A DNA stretch of 64,000 nt, taken from the NCBI RefSeq assembly GCF_010682065.1, contig NZ_JAAGWG010000006.1, positions 174,002-238,001 of the forward strand. Direction: 5' to 3'. The DNA comes from Blastococcus saxobsidens (lineage in GTDB: Bacteria > Actinomycetota > Actinomycetes > Mycobacteriales > Geodermatophilaceae). This document shows, piece after piece, positions 31,297 to 41,884 of this stretch. The notes below the pieces were generated by a model. The model was not told the DNA's origin. It ran no database searches and saw only the letters and a list, made by a program, of their open reading frames with translations. Within the stretch, counting starts at the first letter, position 1; each line of letters starts with the position of its first letter. Made by a program: the position numbers and the translations under genes.

Positions 31297-32732
31297 CAGC
31301 CGACGGCACCTTCCATCTGCAGTTCGATGAGCCGGTTGAGCTCGAGGGCGTACTCCATGGGCAGCTCGCGGGCGATCGGCTCGACGAAGCCGCGCACCAC
31401 CATCGCCATGGCCTCGTCCTCGGTCATCCCACGGCTCATCAGGTAGAAGAGCTGGTCCTCGCTGACGCGGGAGACGGTGGCCTCGTGACCCATGGAGACG
31501 TCGTCCTCGCGGACGTCGACGTAGGGGTAGGTGTCCGACCGACTGATCGTGTCGACCAGCAGGGCGTCGCACTTGACCGTCGACTTGGAGCCGTAGGCGC
31601 CCTCGTCGACCTGGACCAGACCGCGGTAGGAGGTGCGGCCACCGCCACGGGCAACCGACTTCGACACGATCGTCGAGGAGGTGTGCGGCGCGGCGTGCAC
31701 CATCTTGGCGCCGGCGTCCTGGTGCTGGCCCTCGCCCGCGAAGGCGATCGAGAGCACCTCACCCTTGGCGTGCTCACCGGTCATCCAGACGGCCGGGTAC
31801 TTCATCGTCACCTTGGAGCCGAGGTTGCCGTCGACCCACTCCATGGTCGCGCCCTCGTGGGCCACGGCCCGCTTGGTGACCAGGTTGTAGACGTTGTTCG
31901 ACCAGTTCTGGATGGTCGTGTACCGGCAGCGCGCGTTCTTCTTGACGATGATCTCGACGACCGCGGAGTGCAGCGAGTCGCTCTTGTAGATCGGCGCGGT
32001 GCAGCCCTCGACGTAGTGCACGTAGGCGCCCTCGTCGACGATGATCAGCGTCCGCTCGAACTGGCCCATGTTCTCGGTGTTGATCCGGAAGTAGGCCTGC
32101 AGCGGGATCTCGACGTGCACGCCCGGCGGCACGTAGATGAAGGAGCCACCGGACCAGGTCGCGGTGTTCAGCGCGGCGAACTTGTTGTCACCGGACGGGA
32201 TCACCGAGCCGAAGTACTCCTGGAAGAGCTCCGGGTGCTCCTTGAGAGCGGAGTCGGTGTCCAGGAAGAGGACGCCCTGGTCCTCCAGCTCCTTCTGGAT
32301 CTGGTGGTAGACGACCTCGGACTCGTACTGGGCGGCGACACCGGAGACGAGGCGCTGCTTCTCGGCCTCCGGGATGCCCAGCCGGTCGTAGGTGTTCTTG
32401 ATGTCCTCGGGCAGGTCCTCCCACGAGGCGGCCTGGGCCTCGGTGGAGCGCACGAAGTACTTGATGTTCTGGAAGTCGATGCCGGACAGGTCCGAGCCCC
32501 AGTCGGGCATGGGCTTGCGGCCGAACAGCTTGAGGGCCTTGAGGCGGCGCTCGAGCATCCACTCGGGCTCGTTCTTCCGGCGGGAGATGTCCCGGACGAC
32601 GTCCTCGTCGATCCCGCGGCGGGCGGAGGCACCGGCGACGTCGGCGTCGGCCCAGCCGTACTCGTAGCGGCCGAGCTGGTCGATCTGCTCGTCCTGCGTC
32701 AGCGGCACGGCAGGCTGCTGGGTGCTGGTCAT
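31296..32732 (-). CDS. sufB: SufB, scaffold subunit
   Basis: This 478-residue core subunit builds Fe-S clusters together with SufC and SufD. It shows family blocks [68 protein letters not shown] and [17 protein letters not shown]. The conserved Cys in VEGCTAP is present. No intein interrupts it, although SufB is a frequent intein host in actinobacteria. The ATG at 32732 overlaps the sufR stop as ATGA. Confidence 0.98.
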   Translation of the reverse strand: MTSTQQPAVPLTQDEQIDQLGRYEYGWADADVAGASARRGIDEDVVRDISRRKNEPEWMLERRLKALKLFGRKPMPDWGSDLSGIDFQNIKYFVRSTEAQAASWEDLPEDIKNTYDRLGIPEAEKQRLVSGVAAQYESEVVYHQIQKELEDQGVLFLDTDSALKEHPELFQEYFGSVIPSGDNKFAALNTATWSGGSFIYVPPGVHVEIPLQAYFRINTENMGQFERTLIIVDEGAYVHYVEGCTAPIYKSDSLHSAVVEIIVKKNARCRYTTIQNWSNNVYNLVTKRAVAHEGATMEWVDGNLGSKVTMKYPAVWMTGEHAKGEVLSIAFAGEGQHQDAGAKMVHAAPHTSSTIVSKSVARGGGRTSYRGLVQVDEGAYGSKSTVKCDALLVDTISRSDTYPYVDVREDDVSMGHEATVSRVSEDQLFYLMSRGMTEDEAMAMVVRGFVEPIARELPMEYALELNRLIELQMEGAVG

Positions 32733-33553
32733 GCGGGCGTCCTCTCCCGGTCGTTCACGAGGGCGGTGCTGGTCTGTGCGGTGCTGGTGGACGGTGCGGT
32801 GCGCGCGTGACGCGCGGCTGCTCGCTCACCTGGTACAGGGCGTTCGGGGGTGGTTCTGTTCCCCGGGCGCAGCGGCCCGGGGAGGTGTGTGGTGCAGATC
32901 CCGTCGCCGTGGGCGATCGTCGCCAGCCGCTGCACGTGGGTGCCCACGAGCCGGCCGATCACCGCGGTCTCGGCCTCGCACAGCTGGGGGAACTCGGCCG
33001 CCACGTGCGCCACCGGGCAGTGGTGCTGGCAGAGCTGCCCCCCACCGGAGATCGCCGAGGCCGTGGCAGCGTAGCCCTCGGCCGTGAGCGCGGCGGCGAG
33101 AGCCTGGGCGCGGTCCACCGGGGCGCCGTCGGCCGCCTGCACGGCCTGCTCGACGGCGCTGGACGCGCGCGCCTCCAGGCCGGCCAGCTGCTGCTCGGCG
33201 ACGGCGCGGACGGCGTCCGGGCCGCCTGCCGCGGCGACGTACCGCAGCGCGGTCAGCGCCAGGTCGTCGTAGGCGTGCGGGAAGGCCGACCGTCCGGCGT
33301 CGGTGAGGTGGAAGCGGCGGGCCGGGCGTCCGCGGCCACGGTGCGCGTCGCGACTCTGCCGCTCCTCGACCCGGCCGGTCGCCTGGAGGGCGTCCAGGTG
33401 GCGGCGGACGGCAGCCGGCGAGATCCCGAGCCGGGCGGCGAGTTCCGTGGCGGTCTGCGGCCCGTGCTCGAGGAGCAGGGACGTGACGCGGTCGCGGGTC
33501 CGCCCGTCGTCGGCTGTCGCCGACGGCCGGGGCTGCGCCACGAGGGATTCCAC
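32729..33553 (-). CDS. sufR: SufR, Fe-S-sensing repressor of the SUF operon
   Basis: This 274-residue DeoR/ArsR-like winged-HTH regulator has its HTH at residues about 20-70 ([27 protein letters not shown]). Cysteines for a [4Fe-4S] cluster lie in [12 protein letters not shown] and FPQLCEAET. It ends with about 50 residues of Thr/Ala/Pro-rich tail. It should repress sufRBD-Rieske-CSU when loaded with a cluster. The start is uncertain: GTG at 33553 or GTG at 33538 five codons later; neither has a strong ribosome site. A probable operator overlaps 33550-33564. Confidence 0.93.
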   Translation of the reverse strand: MESLVAQPRPSATADDGRTRDRVTSLLLEHGPQTATELAARLGISPAAVRRHLDALQATGRVEERQSRDAHRGRGRPARRFHLTDAGRSAFPHAYDDLALTALRYVAAAGGPDAVRAVAEQQLAGLEARASSAVEQAVQAADGAPVDRAQALAAALTAEGYAATASAISGGGQLCQHHCPVAHVAAEFPQLCEAETAVIGRLVGTHVQRLATIAHGDGICTTHLPGPLRPGNRTTPERPVPGERAAARHARTAPSTSTAQTSTALVNDRERTPA

Positions 33554-33564
33554 AACACGAGTGT
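33550..33564 (-). promoter_or_regulatory. Probable SufR operator
   Basis: The minus strand reads ACACT-CGTGT-TGTGG. This matches, in 9 of 10 defined positions, the ACACT-N5-TGTGA palindrome that I recall being reported for the M. tuberculosis SufR homologue. It overlaps the predicted transcription start and the first possible start codon. Confidence 0.5.
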
Positions 33565-33570
33565 GTCCTA
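33565..33570 (-). promoter_or_regulatory. -10 box of the SUF operon
   Basis: The minus strand reads TAGGAC, placing the start site near 33558. It does not end in T, so it is a weak match. A TTGACC lies 21 nt further upstream, longer than the usual spacer. Confidence 0.35.
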
Positions 33571-33694
33571 TTTCGGAGGGGCCGCAAGCAAGGTCAACCT
33601 AAGAAGGGGACCCTCCGGGACCCTTCCGTGAGCAGGCTCACGGAGCGGCGGCCGCCATGGGCCCTCGACGGCCGATCCGCCCCGCTCCAGCGCC

Positions 33695-33700
33695 TAACAT
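33695..33700 (+). promoter_or_regulatory. -10 box for ctaA
   Basis: TAACAT is followed by 6 nt and the GTG at 33707, predicting a leaderless ctaA mRNA. Confidence 0.55.
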
Positions 33701-33706
33701 CGGTCC

Positions 33707-34651
33707 GTGCCGCTGCTGCCCGCCGCCTTCTCCGCGACCACCATCTCCCGGCTGGCCCTGGCCAACGCCGTCGCCAACGGGCTGATCGTCGTGACCGGCG
33801 GCGCAGTGCGGCTGACCGGCTCGGGGCTCGGCTGCCCGACGTGGCCGCGCTGCACCTCCGAGAGCTTCGTGGCCACGCCGGAGCTGGCCGGCCACGGCGT
33901 GATCGAGTTCGGCAACCGGCTGCTGACCTTCGTGCTGGCCGCGGTCGCGATCGCCACCGTCGTCGCCGTCTGGCGCTCGGCCCGGCGGGACCTGCGCCCG
34001 CTGGCCCTCCTGACCTTCCTCGGCATCCCGGCGCAGGCCCTGCTCGGCGGCGTCACGGTGCTCACCGGGCTCAACCCGTGGACCGTGGCGGCGCACTTCC
34101 TCGTGTCGGCGGGGCTGGTGGCGCTCGCGACCACGCTCTGGCTGCGCTCGCGCGAGCCCGGCGTCGGCCGACCGCTGCTGCGCCGGCCGTTCGTGCTCCT
34201 GACGTGGGGCATCGCGGCCGCCACCGCCGCGGTGCTGGTCCTGGGCACGATCGTCACCGGCAGCGGCCCGCACAGCGGTGACGTCGACGAGAACGACGTC
34301 CCGACCGGCGACCGGATGGGCTTCGACCCGGAGCTGATGAGCCAGCTGCACGCCGACGTCGTCTTCCTGCTCGTCGGGCTCACCGTCGCGCTGCTGGTCG
34401 CCCTGCACGCGACCGATGCTCCCGGCCGGGTCCGCCGGGCCGCCCGTGACCTGCTCGTCGTGGAACTGGCGCAGGGCGTGGTCGGCTACGTGCAGTACTT
34501 CACCGACCTGCCGATCGCCCTGGTGCTGCTGCACATGCTGGGCGCGGTGCTCACGACCGCCTTCGCCGCCCGCCTCGTCTGGTCCGTCCGCGGCCCCGCG
34601 TCCGACGTGCCGCTCGACGCCCCCGCGCCGCAGGCAGCCGCCACCCGCTGA
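33707..34651 (+). CDS. ctaA: Heme A synthase (COX15/CtaA)
   Basis: This 314-residue membrane enzyme oxidises heme O to heme A for aa3-type cytochrome oxidase. About eight helices are visible. The four heme-ligand histidines fit GHGVIEFGNRL, AAHFLVSA, QLHADVVF and LLHMLGAV. The extracellular Cys pair CPTWPRC (about residues 43-49) is present, as in the type with one disulfide. The GTG at 33707 is supported by the TAACAT -10 box. It lies near ctaB, which makes its substrate heme O. Confidence 0.96.
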   Translation: MPLLPAAFSATTISRLALANAVANGLIVVTGGAVRLTGSGLGCPTWPRCTSESFVATPELAGHGVIEFGNRLLTFVLAAVAIATVVAVWRSARRDLRPLALLTFLGIPAQALLGGVTVLTGLNPWTVAAHFLVSAGLVALATTLWLRSREPGVGRPLLRRPFVLLTWGIAAATAAVLVLGTIVTGSGPHSGDVDENDVPTGDRMGFDPELMSQLHADVVFLLVGLTVALLVALHATDAPGRVRRAARDLLVVELAQGVVGYVQYFTDLPIALVLLHMLGAVLTTAFAARLVWSVRGPASDVPLDAPAPQAAATR

Positions 34652-34691
34652 CCGGAGCGGCGAAAGGGGCCACGCGTGCCGGTCCGGTGGC

Positions 34692-34697
34692 TACCGT
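34692..34697 (+). promoter_or_regulatory. -10 box for the 120-aa membrane protein
   Basis: TACCGT is followed by 6 nt and the ATG at 34704, predicting a leaderless mRNA. Confidence 0.45.
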
Positions 34698-34703
34698 CGG
34701 CCG

Positions 34704-35066
34704 ATGAGCTGGCCGACGGTGGCGCTGGTGCTGATCGGCTGCACCGCGTTCGGCGCCCTGCTGGGCACGTCACTGCTCCGGGCGCGCTCCGGGTGGCCGG
34801 TGGCTGCCGCCGTCCTCGCCGGGTGGCTCGCCTTCCTGCCGGGTACCTGCGCGACCGCCCTGGCGTCGACGCCCGTCGGTGAGCCGGCACTGCAGGGACG
34901 GACGTCGTGCCGGTTCCGGTACGGCCCGGCGGTCCCCGAGCTCGGGGCGCTGGGCCCGGGCGGAACCGCGACCGTCCTGCAGCTGGCCGGTGCGCTGCTC
35001 GCGGTCACAGCGGTGGTGCTGGTCCGGCGCACCGGCGGGAAGCGGTCGCGCGACGCGGCCCGCTGA
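34704..35066 (+). CDS. Small membrane protein, 120 aa, function unknown
   Basis: This 120-residue protein has three hydrophobic stretches: TVALVLIGCTAFGALLG (residues 5-21), VAAAVLAGWLAFLPG and VLQLAGALLAVTAVVLV near the C-terminus, ending in a basic tail (RRTGGKRSRDAAR). A Cys pair (CAT and SCRF) flanks the middle loop. I do not recognise a family. Its position between ctaA and ctaB and the TACCGT -10 box 6 nt before the ATG support a real gene. A role in oxidase assembly is only a guess from position. Confidence 0.55.
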   Translation: MSWPTVALVLIGCTAFGALLGTSLLRARSGWPVAAAVLAGWLAFLPGTCATALASTPVGEPALQGRTSCRFRYGPAVPELGALGPGGTATVLQLAGALLAVTAVVLVRRTGGKRSRDAAR

Positions 35067-35079
35067 CCGGAGCCAGGCG

Positions 35080-35364
35080 TCACTCGTGCCAGACGAGGAC
35101 GACCGCGAGCGATCCGTCGGGCGACTCCCAGCGGCCGGCGGTGACCGTCGCGGGGGCGCTGCGGGCGTCCGCCCACGCCGGCCAGGCGTCGTCCTCGTCG
35201 TGCCAGACGAGCCGCCCACCGGCGTAGTACGTGACGACGGGGCATCCCGCCTCGATCAACGCCTCGACCTCCGGAGGCCCGATGCGGGGCACCCCGATCG
35301 AGTAGGTGCGGCCGTCGGCACCGACCAGCTGCCCCATCCGCGCATTGGCGAGGTCCCGACGCAC
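35080..35364 (-). CDS. Hypothetical protein, 94 aa
   Basis: This 94-residue soluble protein reads as a plausible small domain: GQLVGADGRTYSIGVPRIGPPEVEALIEAGCPVVTYYAGGRLVWHDEDDAW, ending SPDGSLAVVLVWHE. I do not recognise it. The start is the GTG at 35364, with no strong ribosome site. It lies 87 bp downstream of ctaB on the same strand, after 3'-end element copy B. Confidence 0.55.
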   Translation of the reverse strand: MRRDLANARMGQLVGADGRTYSIGVPRIGPPEVEALIEAGCPVVTYYAGGRLVWHDEDDAWPAWADARSAPATVTAGRWESPDGSLAVVLVWHE

Positions 35365-35403
35365 GAGGGAAACCTAGTTCGATCGAGCTCCTCGGCCCCG
35401 TCC

Positions 35404-35451
35404 AGGGGCCCGCCCCGAGCCCGCGAGGGGTGGGGAGGACGGGGTCCTCTC
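35404..35451 (-). repeat. 3'-end element, copy B (after ctaB)
   Basis: In the sense of ctaB the element begins directly after the stop with GAGAGGACCCC, has CCCCACCCCTCGC and ends GGGCCCCT. It is the most diverged of the four copies (CTCGCGGGCTCG in place of CTCGCACGCTCG). Confidence 0.65.
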
Positions 35452-36384
35452 TCAGACGATGGCGTCGACGACGATCGCGACCATGAGCAGCGCCAGGTAC
35501 GAGATCGAGACGTGGAACAGCTGCATCGGCTTGGTCTCGCCGCCGGCGTTGATCCGGCGCAGCAGGCGGTGCGCCTCGACCAGGAACCAGCCGCCGAGGA
35601 CCGCGGCCGCGACCGTGTAGCCCAGCCCGATGCCGTAGTCGGCGGCCACCGGCCAGAGCGACAGCGAGACCGCGACGGTCACCCAGGTCCAGGCGACGGT
35701 CTGCAGGCCTACCGACCGCGCGGTGGTGACGACCGGCAGCATCGGCACGTCGGCCCGCGCGTAGTCGTCCTTGAACCGCAGCGCCAGCGCCCAGAAGTGC
35801 GGCATCTGCCAGCAGAAGACGACGCCGAAGACCACGATCGCCGGCCAGTCCAGGGACCCGGTGACCGCGGCCCACCCGATGAGCACGGGGGCCGCGCCGG
35901 GCACGCCGCCGAACTCGGTGCTGCGCCGGGTGTAGCGCTTGAACACCATCGTGTAGAGGACGGCGTAGTAGAAGATCGCCCCCGCGGCCAGCGCCGCGGC
36001 CAGCGGCGTGGTGGTCAGCGCCAGCAGCACGATCGAGGCCACCGTCAGGACGACGCCGAAGACCAGCGCCGCCCGGGGCGTGACCGCACCGGTGACCAGC
36101 GGCCGCTTCTGCGTGCGGTTCATCAACCGGTCGATGTCGCGGTCGTACCAGCAGTTGAAGACGTTGGCGGCACCCGCGGCCAGCGTCCCGCCGACGAGCG
36201 TGCTCAGCAGGAGCGTCCACGACGGCCAGCCGCGGTCGGCCAGCATCATCGCCGGCACCGTGGTGATCAGGAGCAGCTCGATGATCCGCGGCTTGGTGAG
36301 CCCGACGTACGCGCCGACGCGGGCGCGGAGTCGGCCGGCGAGGCCGGGAGCGGAGGCGGCGGAGCGCTCGGACAGCGCCGTCAC
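35452..36384 (-). CDS. ctaB: Protoheme IX farnesyltransferase
   Basis: This 310-residue membrane prenyltransferase makes heme O from heme B and farnesyl diphosphate. The two Asp-rich motifs are NCWYDRDIDRLMNRTQKRPL and DDYARADVPMLP. About nine hydrophobic helices are visible. I chose the GTG at 36384 (VTALSERSAAS) because GAGGG lies at good spacing; the frame continues upstream to 36747 without protein-like sequence. It is divergent from tkt, an arrangement conserved in actinobacteria. Confidence 0.96.
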   Translation of the reverse strand: MTALSERSAASAPGLAGRLRARVGAYVGLTKPRIIELLLITTVPAMMLADRGWPSWTLLLSTLVGGTLAAGAANVFNCWYDRDIDRLMNRTQKRPLVTGAVTPRAALVFGVVLTVASIVLLALTTTPLAAALAAGAIFYYAVLYTMVFKRYTRRSTEFGGVPGAAPVLIGWAAVTGSLDWPAIVVFGVVFCWQMPHFWALALRFKDDYARADVPMLPVVTTARSVGLQTVAWTWVTVAVSLSLWPVAADYGIGLGYTVAAAVLGGWFLVEAHRLLRRINAGGETKPMQLFHVSISYLALLMVAIVVDAIV

Positions 36385-36462
36385 CGGGTGCCCTCGTGCG
36401 CGGTCGCGCGCGGGCAGCAGGGCACCACGGGATCCCTTCGAACCGGGGGGAGGAACGTTCCC

Positions 36463-36468
36463 ACTGTA
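36463..36468 (-). promoter_or_regulatory. -10 box for ctaB
   Basis: The minus strand reads TACAGT, with a start site near 36456 and a leader of about 70 nt containing the GAGGG ribosome site. Confidence 0.4.
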
Positions 36469-36515
36469 GCCCCGGCCCCGTCCCCGGCCAGCCACACACC
36501 GGAACCTGCGATGAC

Positions 36516-36521
36516 TAGGGT
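36516..36521 (+). promoter_or_regulatory. -10 box for the tkt operon
   Basis: TAGGGT predicts transcription from about 36528, giving tkt an unusually long leader of about 160 nt for this window. The leader shows no recognised riboswitch. Confidence 0.4.
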
Positions 36522-36688
36522 TGATCACGTTGATGCCGCGGGTGCAGCGGGTAGGGGCGGGACCGACGACACCGGTCGCGTCCCCGGCCACGACAGGCCC
36601 GGGGGCGCCGTCGGCCACGCCGGTCCGCCGGCGGTCGACCGCCCACCCGGGTGCACCGTCAGGCCTACTCGAGGGAGACACCGACCAG

Positions 36689-38902
<2,214 letters not shown>

Positions 38903-38903
38903 T

Positions 38904-38953
38904 GAAGGACCTCGGCGCCCCCCACCCCTCGCACGCTCGGCGTGGGTCCCTGC
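38904..38953 (+). repeat. 3'-end element, copy D (after tkt)
   Basis: It starts at the base after the tkt stop with GAAGGACC, includes CACCCCTCGCACGCTCGG and ends GGGTCCCT. It separates tkt from tal within one gene cluster, so it may reduce read-through or mark an mRNA processing point. Confidence 0.7.
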
Positions 38954-38993
38954 GCCGGGGCCGTTCCAGCCTCATCCACGGAAGGACCTGAAC

Positions 38994-40100
38994 ATGGCAC
39001 AGAACGAGAACCTGGCCGAGCTGTCGGCCGCCGGCGTCGCCGTCTGGCTCGACGACCTCTCCCGCGACCGCATCCGCAGCGGCAACCTCCAGTCGCTGGT
39101 CGACGAGCACTCGGTCGTCGGGGTCACCACGAACCCGACCATCTTCGCCGCGGCGATCAGCGGCTCGGAGTCCTACGACGACCAGCTGCACGCGATGGCC
39201 GTGCGCAAGGTGAGCGTCGAGGAGGCGCTGCGCACGATCACCGCGGCCGACGTCCGCGACGCCTGCGACCTGCTGGCGCCGGTCGCGCAGCGGCAGCCCG
39301 GCGACGGCCGGGTCTCCCTCGAGGTCGCCCCCGGCCTGGCCAACGACACCGACGCCACCGCGGCCGAGGCAGCCCACCTGTGGTGGCTGGTCGACCGGCC
39401 CAACCTCTACATCAAGATCCCGGCGACCGAGGCCGGTCTGCCGGCCATCCAGTCGTCCATCGCGCAGGGCATCAGCGTCAACGTCACGCTGATCTTCAGC
39501 CCGGACCGCTACCGCAAGGTCATGGACGCCTACCTGTCCGGCCTCGAGGAGCGGGTGGCCGAGCACCCCGACGCCGACCTGTCGGGCATCGCCTCCGTCG
39601 CGTCCTTCTTCGTGTCCCGTGTGGACACCGAGATCGACAAGCGCCTCGACGCCGCGGGCGCCGACGCGCAGCTCAAGAGCAAGGCAGGCGTGGCCAACGC
39701 GCAGCTGGCCTACCAGGCGTACGAGGAGGTCTTCTCGTCCGACCGCTGGAAGGCGCTGGAGGCCAAGGGCGCCCGCCCGCAGCGCCCGCTGTGGGCCTCG
39801 ACCGGCGTGAAGAACCCCGAGCTGCCCGACACGCTCTACATCAGCGAGCTCATCGCCCCCGGCACGGTCAACACCATGCCGGAGAAGACCCTCATGGCCT
39901 ACGCCGACCACGGCAGCGCCGGCACCCCGGTGCAGAAGGCCTACGAGGACGCCACGTCGGTCATGCAGGCGGTGCGCGACGCGGGCGTCGACCTCGACGA
40001 CGTGTTCCGGGTCCTCGAGGAGGAGGGCGTGCAGAAGTTCGTCGACTCGTGGGACGAGCTGACCGAGTCGGTGCGCACCGAGCTGGAGGACAAGAAGTGA
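38994..40100 (+). CDS. tal: Transaldolase
   Basis: This 368-residue enzyme transfers a dihydroxyacetone unit between sugar phosphates. The Schiff-base Lys is in [10 protein letters not shown], and [13 protein letters not shown] and VNVTLIFS are family blocks. The size matches actinobacterial transaldolases. The ATG at 38994 is preceded by GGAAGGACC. It lies 91 bp after tkt, with the repeat element in between, and 73 bp before pgi. Confidence 0.97.
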   Translation: MAQNENLAELSAAGVAVWLDDLSRDRIRSGNLQSLVDEHSVVGVTTNPTIFAAAISGSESYDDQLHAMAVRKVSVEEALRTITAADVRDACDLLAPVAQRQPGDGRVSLEVAPGLANDTDATAAEAAHLWWLVDRPNLYIKIPATEAGLPAIQSSIAQGISVNVTLIFSPDRYRKVMDAYLSGLEERVAEHPDADLSGIASVASFFVSRVDTEIDKRLDAAGADAQLKSKAGVANAQLAYQAYEEVFSSDRWKALEAKGARPQRPLWASTGVKNPELPDTLYISELIAPGTVNTMPEKTLMAYADHGSAGTPVQKAYEDATSVMQAVRDAGVDLDDVFRVLEEEGVQKFVDSWDELTESVRTELEDKK

Positions 40101-40173
40101 ACGAGCTCGCGAGTTCACCGATGACCACAGCAGCCCGGGTCGCCTGCCCGACGAGCGCCGGCGAGGAGGGCCG

Positions 40174-41775
40174 GTGAGCCTCGGGTTCAGCTCCACCGGC
40201 CTGGAGGTCCCGGAGCCGATCCGGGCGCAGCTCCGTCAGGACGACGTCGCGGCGCGGCTGATCCGCAAGGACGCCACGCTGTGGGGGCCGGACGCCGAGA
40301 GCGAGGCCGCCATCCGGCTCGGCTGGCTGGACCTCCCGGCATCGTCGCGGTCGCTGGTCGCCCAGCTCGCGGACCTGCGCGCCGAGCTCGCCGCCGAGGG
40401 CATCGACCGCGTCGTCCTCTGCGGCATGGGCGGGTCGTCGCTGGCGCCGGAGGTCATCTGCCGGACCGCCGGCGTGCCGCTGGTCGTGCTCGACACGACC
40501 GACCCCGGCCAGGTGACGGCCGCCATGACCGACCTCGAGCGCACCGTCGTGGTGGTCAGCTCCAAGTCCGGCGGCACCGTGGAGACCGAGAGCCAGCGGC
40601 GCGCGTTCATCGGTGGCTTCGCCGCAGCGGGGCTGGACGAGGAGCAGATCGGCCGCCGCTTCGTCGTCGTCACCGACCCCGGTTCCCCGCTGGCCGAGAC
40701 CGCGGCCGCCATGGGTGCTCGGGCGGTGTTCCTCGCCGACCCCACGGTCGGCGGTCGCTACAGCGCGCTCTCCGCGTTCGGGCTGGTGCCCTCCGCGCTG
40801 GCCGGGGCCGACGTCGGCGCGCTGGTCGACGAGGCCGAGGAGCTCGCCGAGCACCTGGCCGATCCGGACAATCCGGCGATGCAGCTCGGCATCGCCATGG
40901 GCGCCGGCTTCCAGGCCGGCCGCGACAAGCTCGCGCTGGCCGACGCGGGCACCGCCCCGATCCAGGGCTTCGGCGACTGGGCCGAGCAGCTGATCGCGGA
41001 GTCCACCGGCAAGGAGGCGCGGGGCATCCTCCCGGTCGTCCTGGAGTCGGTCGACGCGCCCGGCGCCTCGGCGGCGGACGTGCTGCTCGCCGTCGTCGGC
41101 GACCACGCCCCCTCGCAGGCGCCCTCGGTGGGCGTCACGGGCCCGCTGGGTGCGCAGTTCCTCGGCTGGGAGTACGCGACCGCGGTGGCCGGGCGGGTGC
41201 TCGGGATCAACCCGTTCGACCAGCCGAACGTCACCGAGAGCAAGGAGAACACCCAGGCCATCCTGTCGTCGGGCCTGCCCGACGAGCAGCCGCTGGCGAC
41301 GGTCGGCGCGGTGCAGATCCACGGCGGCAACGGCCTGCTCGACGGGGTCGACCTCTCCGCCACCGACGGTCTCCGGCTGGCCCTGGACGCGCTGCTCGGC
41401 GCGATCCCCCCGCGCGGGTACCTGGCAGTCATGGCCTACCTGGACCGGCTCGCGGACGCCTCCGCCGCCGATGTGCGGGCGGCGTTCGCCCGGCGCACCG
41501 AGCACGCGGTCACCTTCGGGTGGGGTCCGCGGTTCCTGCACTCGACCGGCCAGTACCACAAGGGCGGCCCGCAGGTCGGGGCCTTCCTGCAGCTCACCGG
41601 TGCGATCGCCGAGGACCTGCCGGTGCCCGACCAGCCCTACACCTTCGGGATGCTGCAGGCTGCCCAGGCCGCCGGTGACCGCAAGGCGCTGGCCGACCGG
41701 AAGCGACCGCTGCTGCACCTGCACCTCGTCGACCGGGCAGCGGGAATCGGCCAACTGCTCGACGCGCTGGGCTGA
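40174..41775 (+). CDS. pgi: Glucose-6-phosphate isomerase
   Basis: This 533-residue enzyme interconverts glucose-6-phosphate and fructose-6-phosphate. It is the short actinobacterial type found in pentose phosphate clusters. SIS-domain motifs are GMGGSSLAPEV and SSKSGGTVETES; the active-site region includes GGRYSALS and HSTGQYHKGGPQ. The GTG at 40174 follows GAGGAGGG at good spacing. An 18-codon frame ending in GTGA overlaps its start. Many genomes also encode a classical pgi elsewhere; that cannot be checked here. Confidence 0.95.
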   Translation: MSLGFSSTGLEVPEPIRAQLRQDDVAARLIRKDATLWGPDAESEAAIRLGWLDLPASSRSLVAQLADLRAELAAEGIDRVVLCGMGGSSLAPEVICRTAGVPLVVLDTTDPGQVTAAMTDLERTVVVVSSKSGGTVETESQRRAFIGGFAAAGLDEEQIGRRFVVVTDPGSPLAETAAAMGARAVFLADPTVGGRYSALSAFGLVPSALAGADVGALVDEAEELAEHLADPDNPAMQLGIAMGAGFQAGRDKLALADAGTAPIQGFGDWAEQLIAESTGKEARGILPVVLESVDAPGASAADVLLAVVGDHAPSQAPSVGVTGPLGAQFLGWEYATAVAGRVLGINPFDQPNVTESKENTQAILSSGLPDEQPLATVGAVQIHGGNGLLDGVDLSATDGLRLALDALLGAIPPRGYLAVMAYLDRLADASAADVRAAFARRTEHAVTFGWGPRFLHSTGQYHKGGPQVGAFLQLTGAIAEDLPVPDQPYTFGMLQAAQAAGDRKALADRKRPLLHLHLVDRAAGIGQLLDALG

Positions 41776-41826
41776 CCGGCGGCGTGGTCCCCGGGCGCAC
41801 CTCGACCGGGGCCACGCGCGTACTCC

Positions 41827-41860
41827 CCCGCCGTCCGGCCTCCCGGGGCCGGACGGCGGG
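41827..41860. terminator. 14-bp perfect hairpin between pgi and zwf
   Basis: CCCGCCGTCCGGCC (41827-41840) and its exact complement (41847-41860) enclose a 6-nt loop. It is 52 nt after the pgi stop and 24 nt before the zwf ATG. A terminator here would split the cluster; alternatively it limits read-through into zwf-opcA-pgl. Confidence 0.6.
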
Positions 41861-41884
41861 ACACCCCGACCACGAGGACGGAAG

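Noticed and set aside
31296..32732. Intein in SufB
   Set aside because: SufB is a common intein host in actinobacteria, but this frame has normal length (478 aa) and no intein blocks.
36521..36688. N-terminal extension of transketolase to the upstream ATG
   Set aside because: The first 56 codons are not protein-like, and the start lies on the -10 box. The ATG at 36689 gives the usual length.
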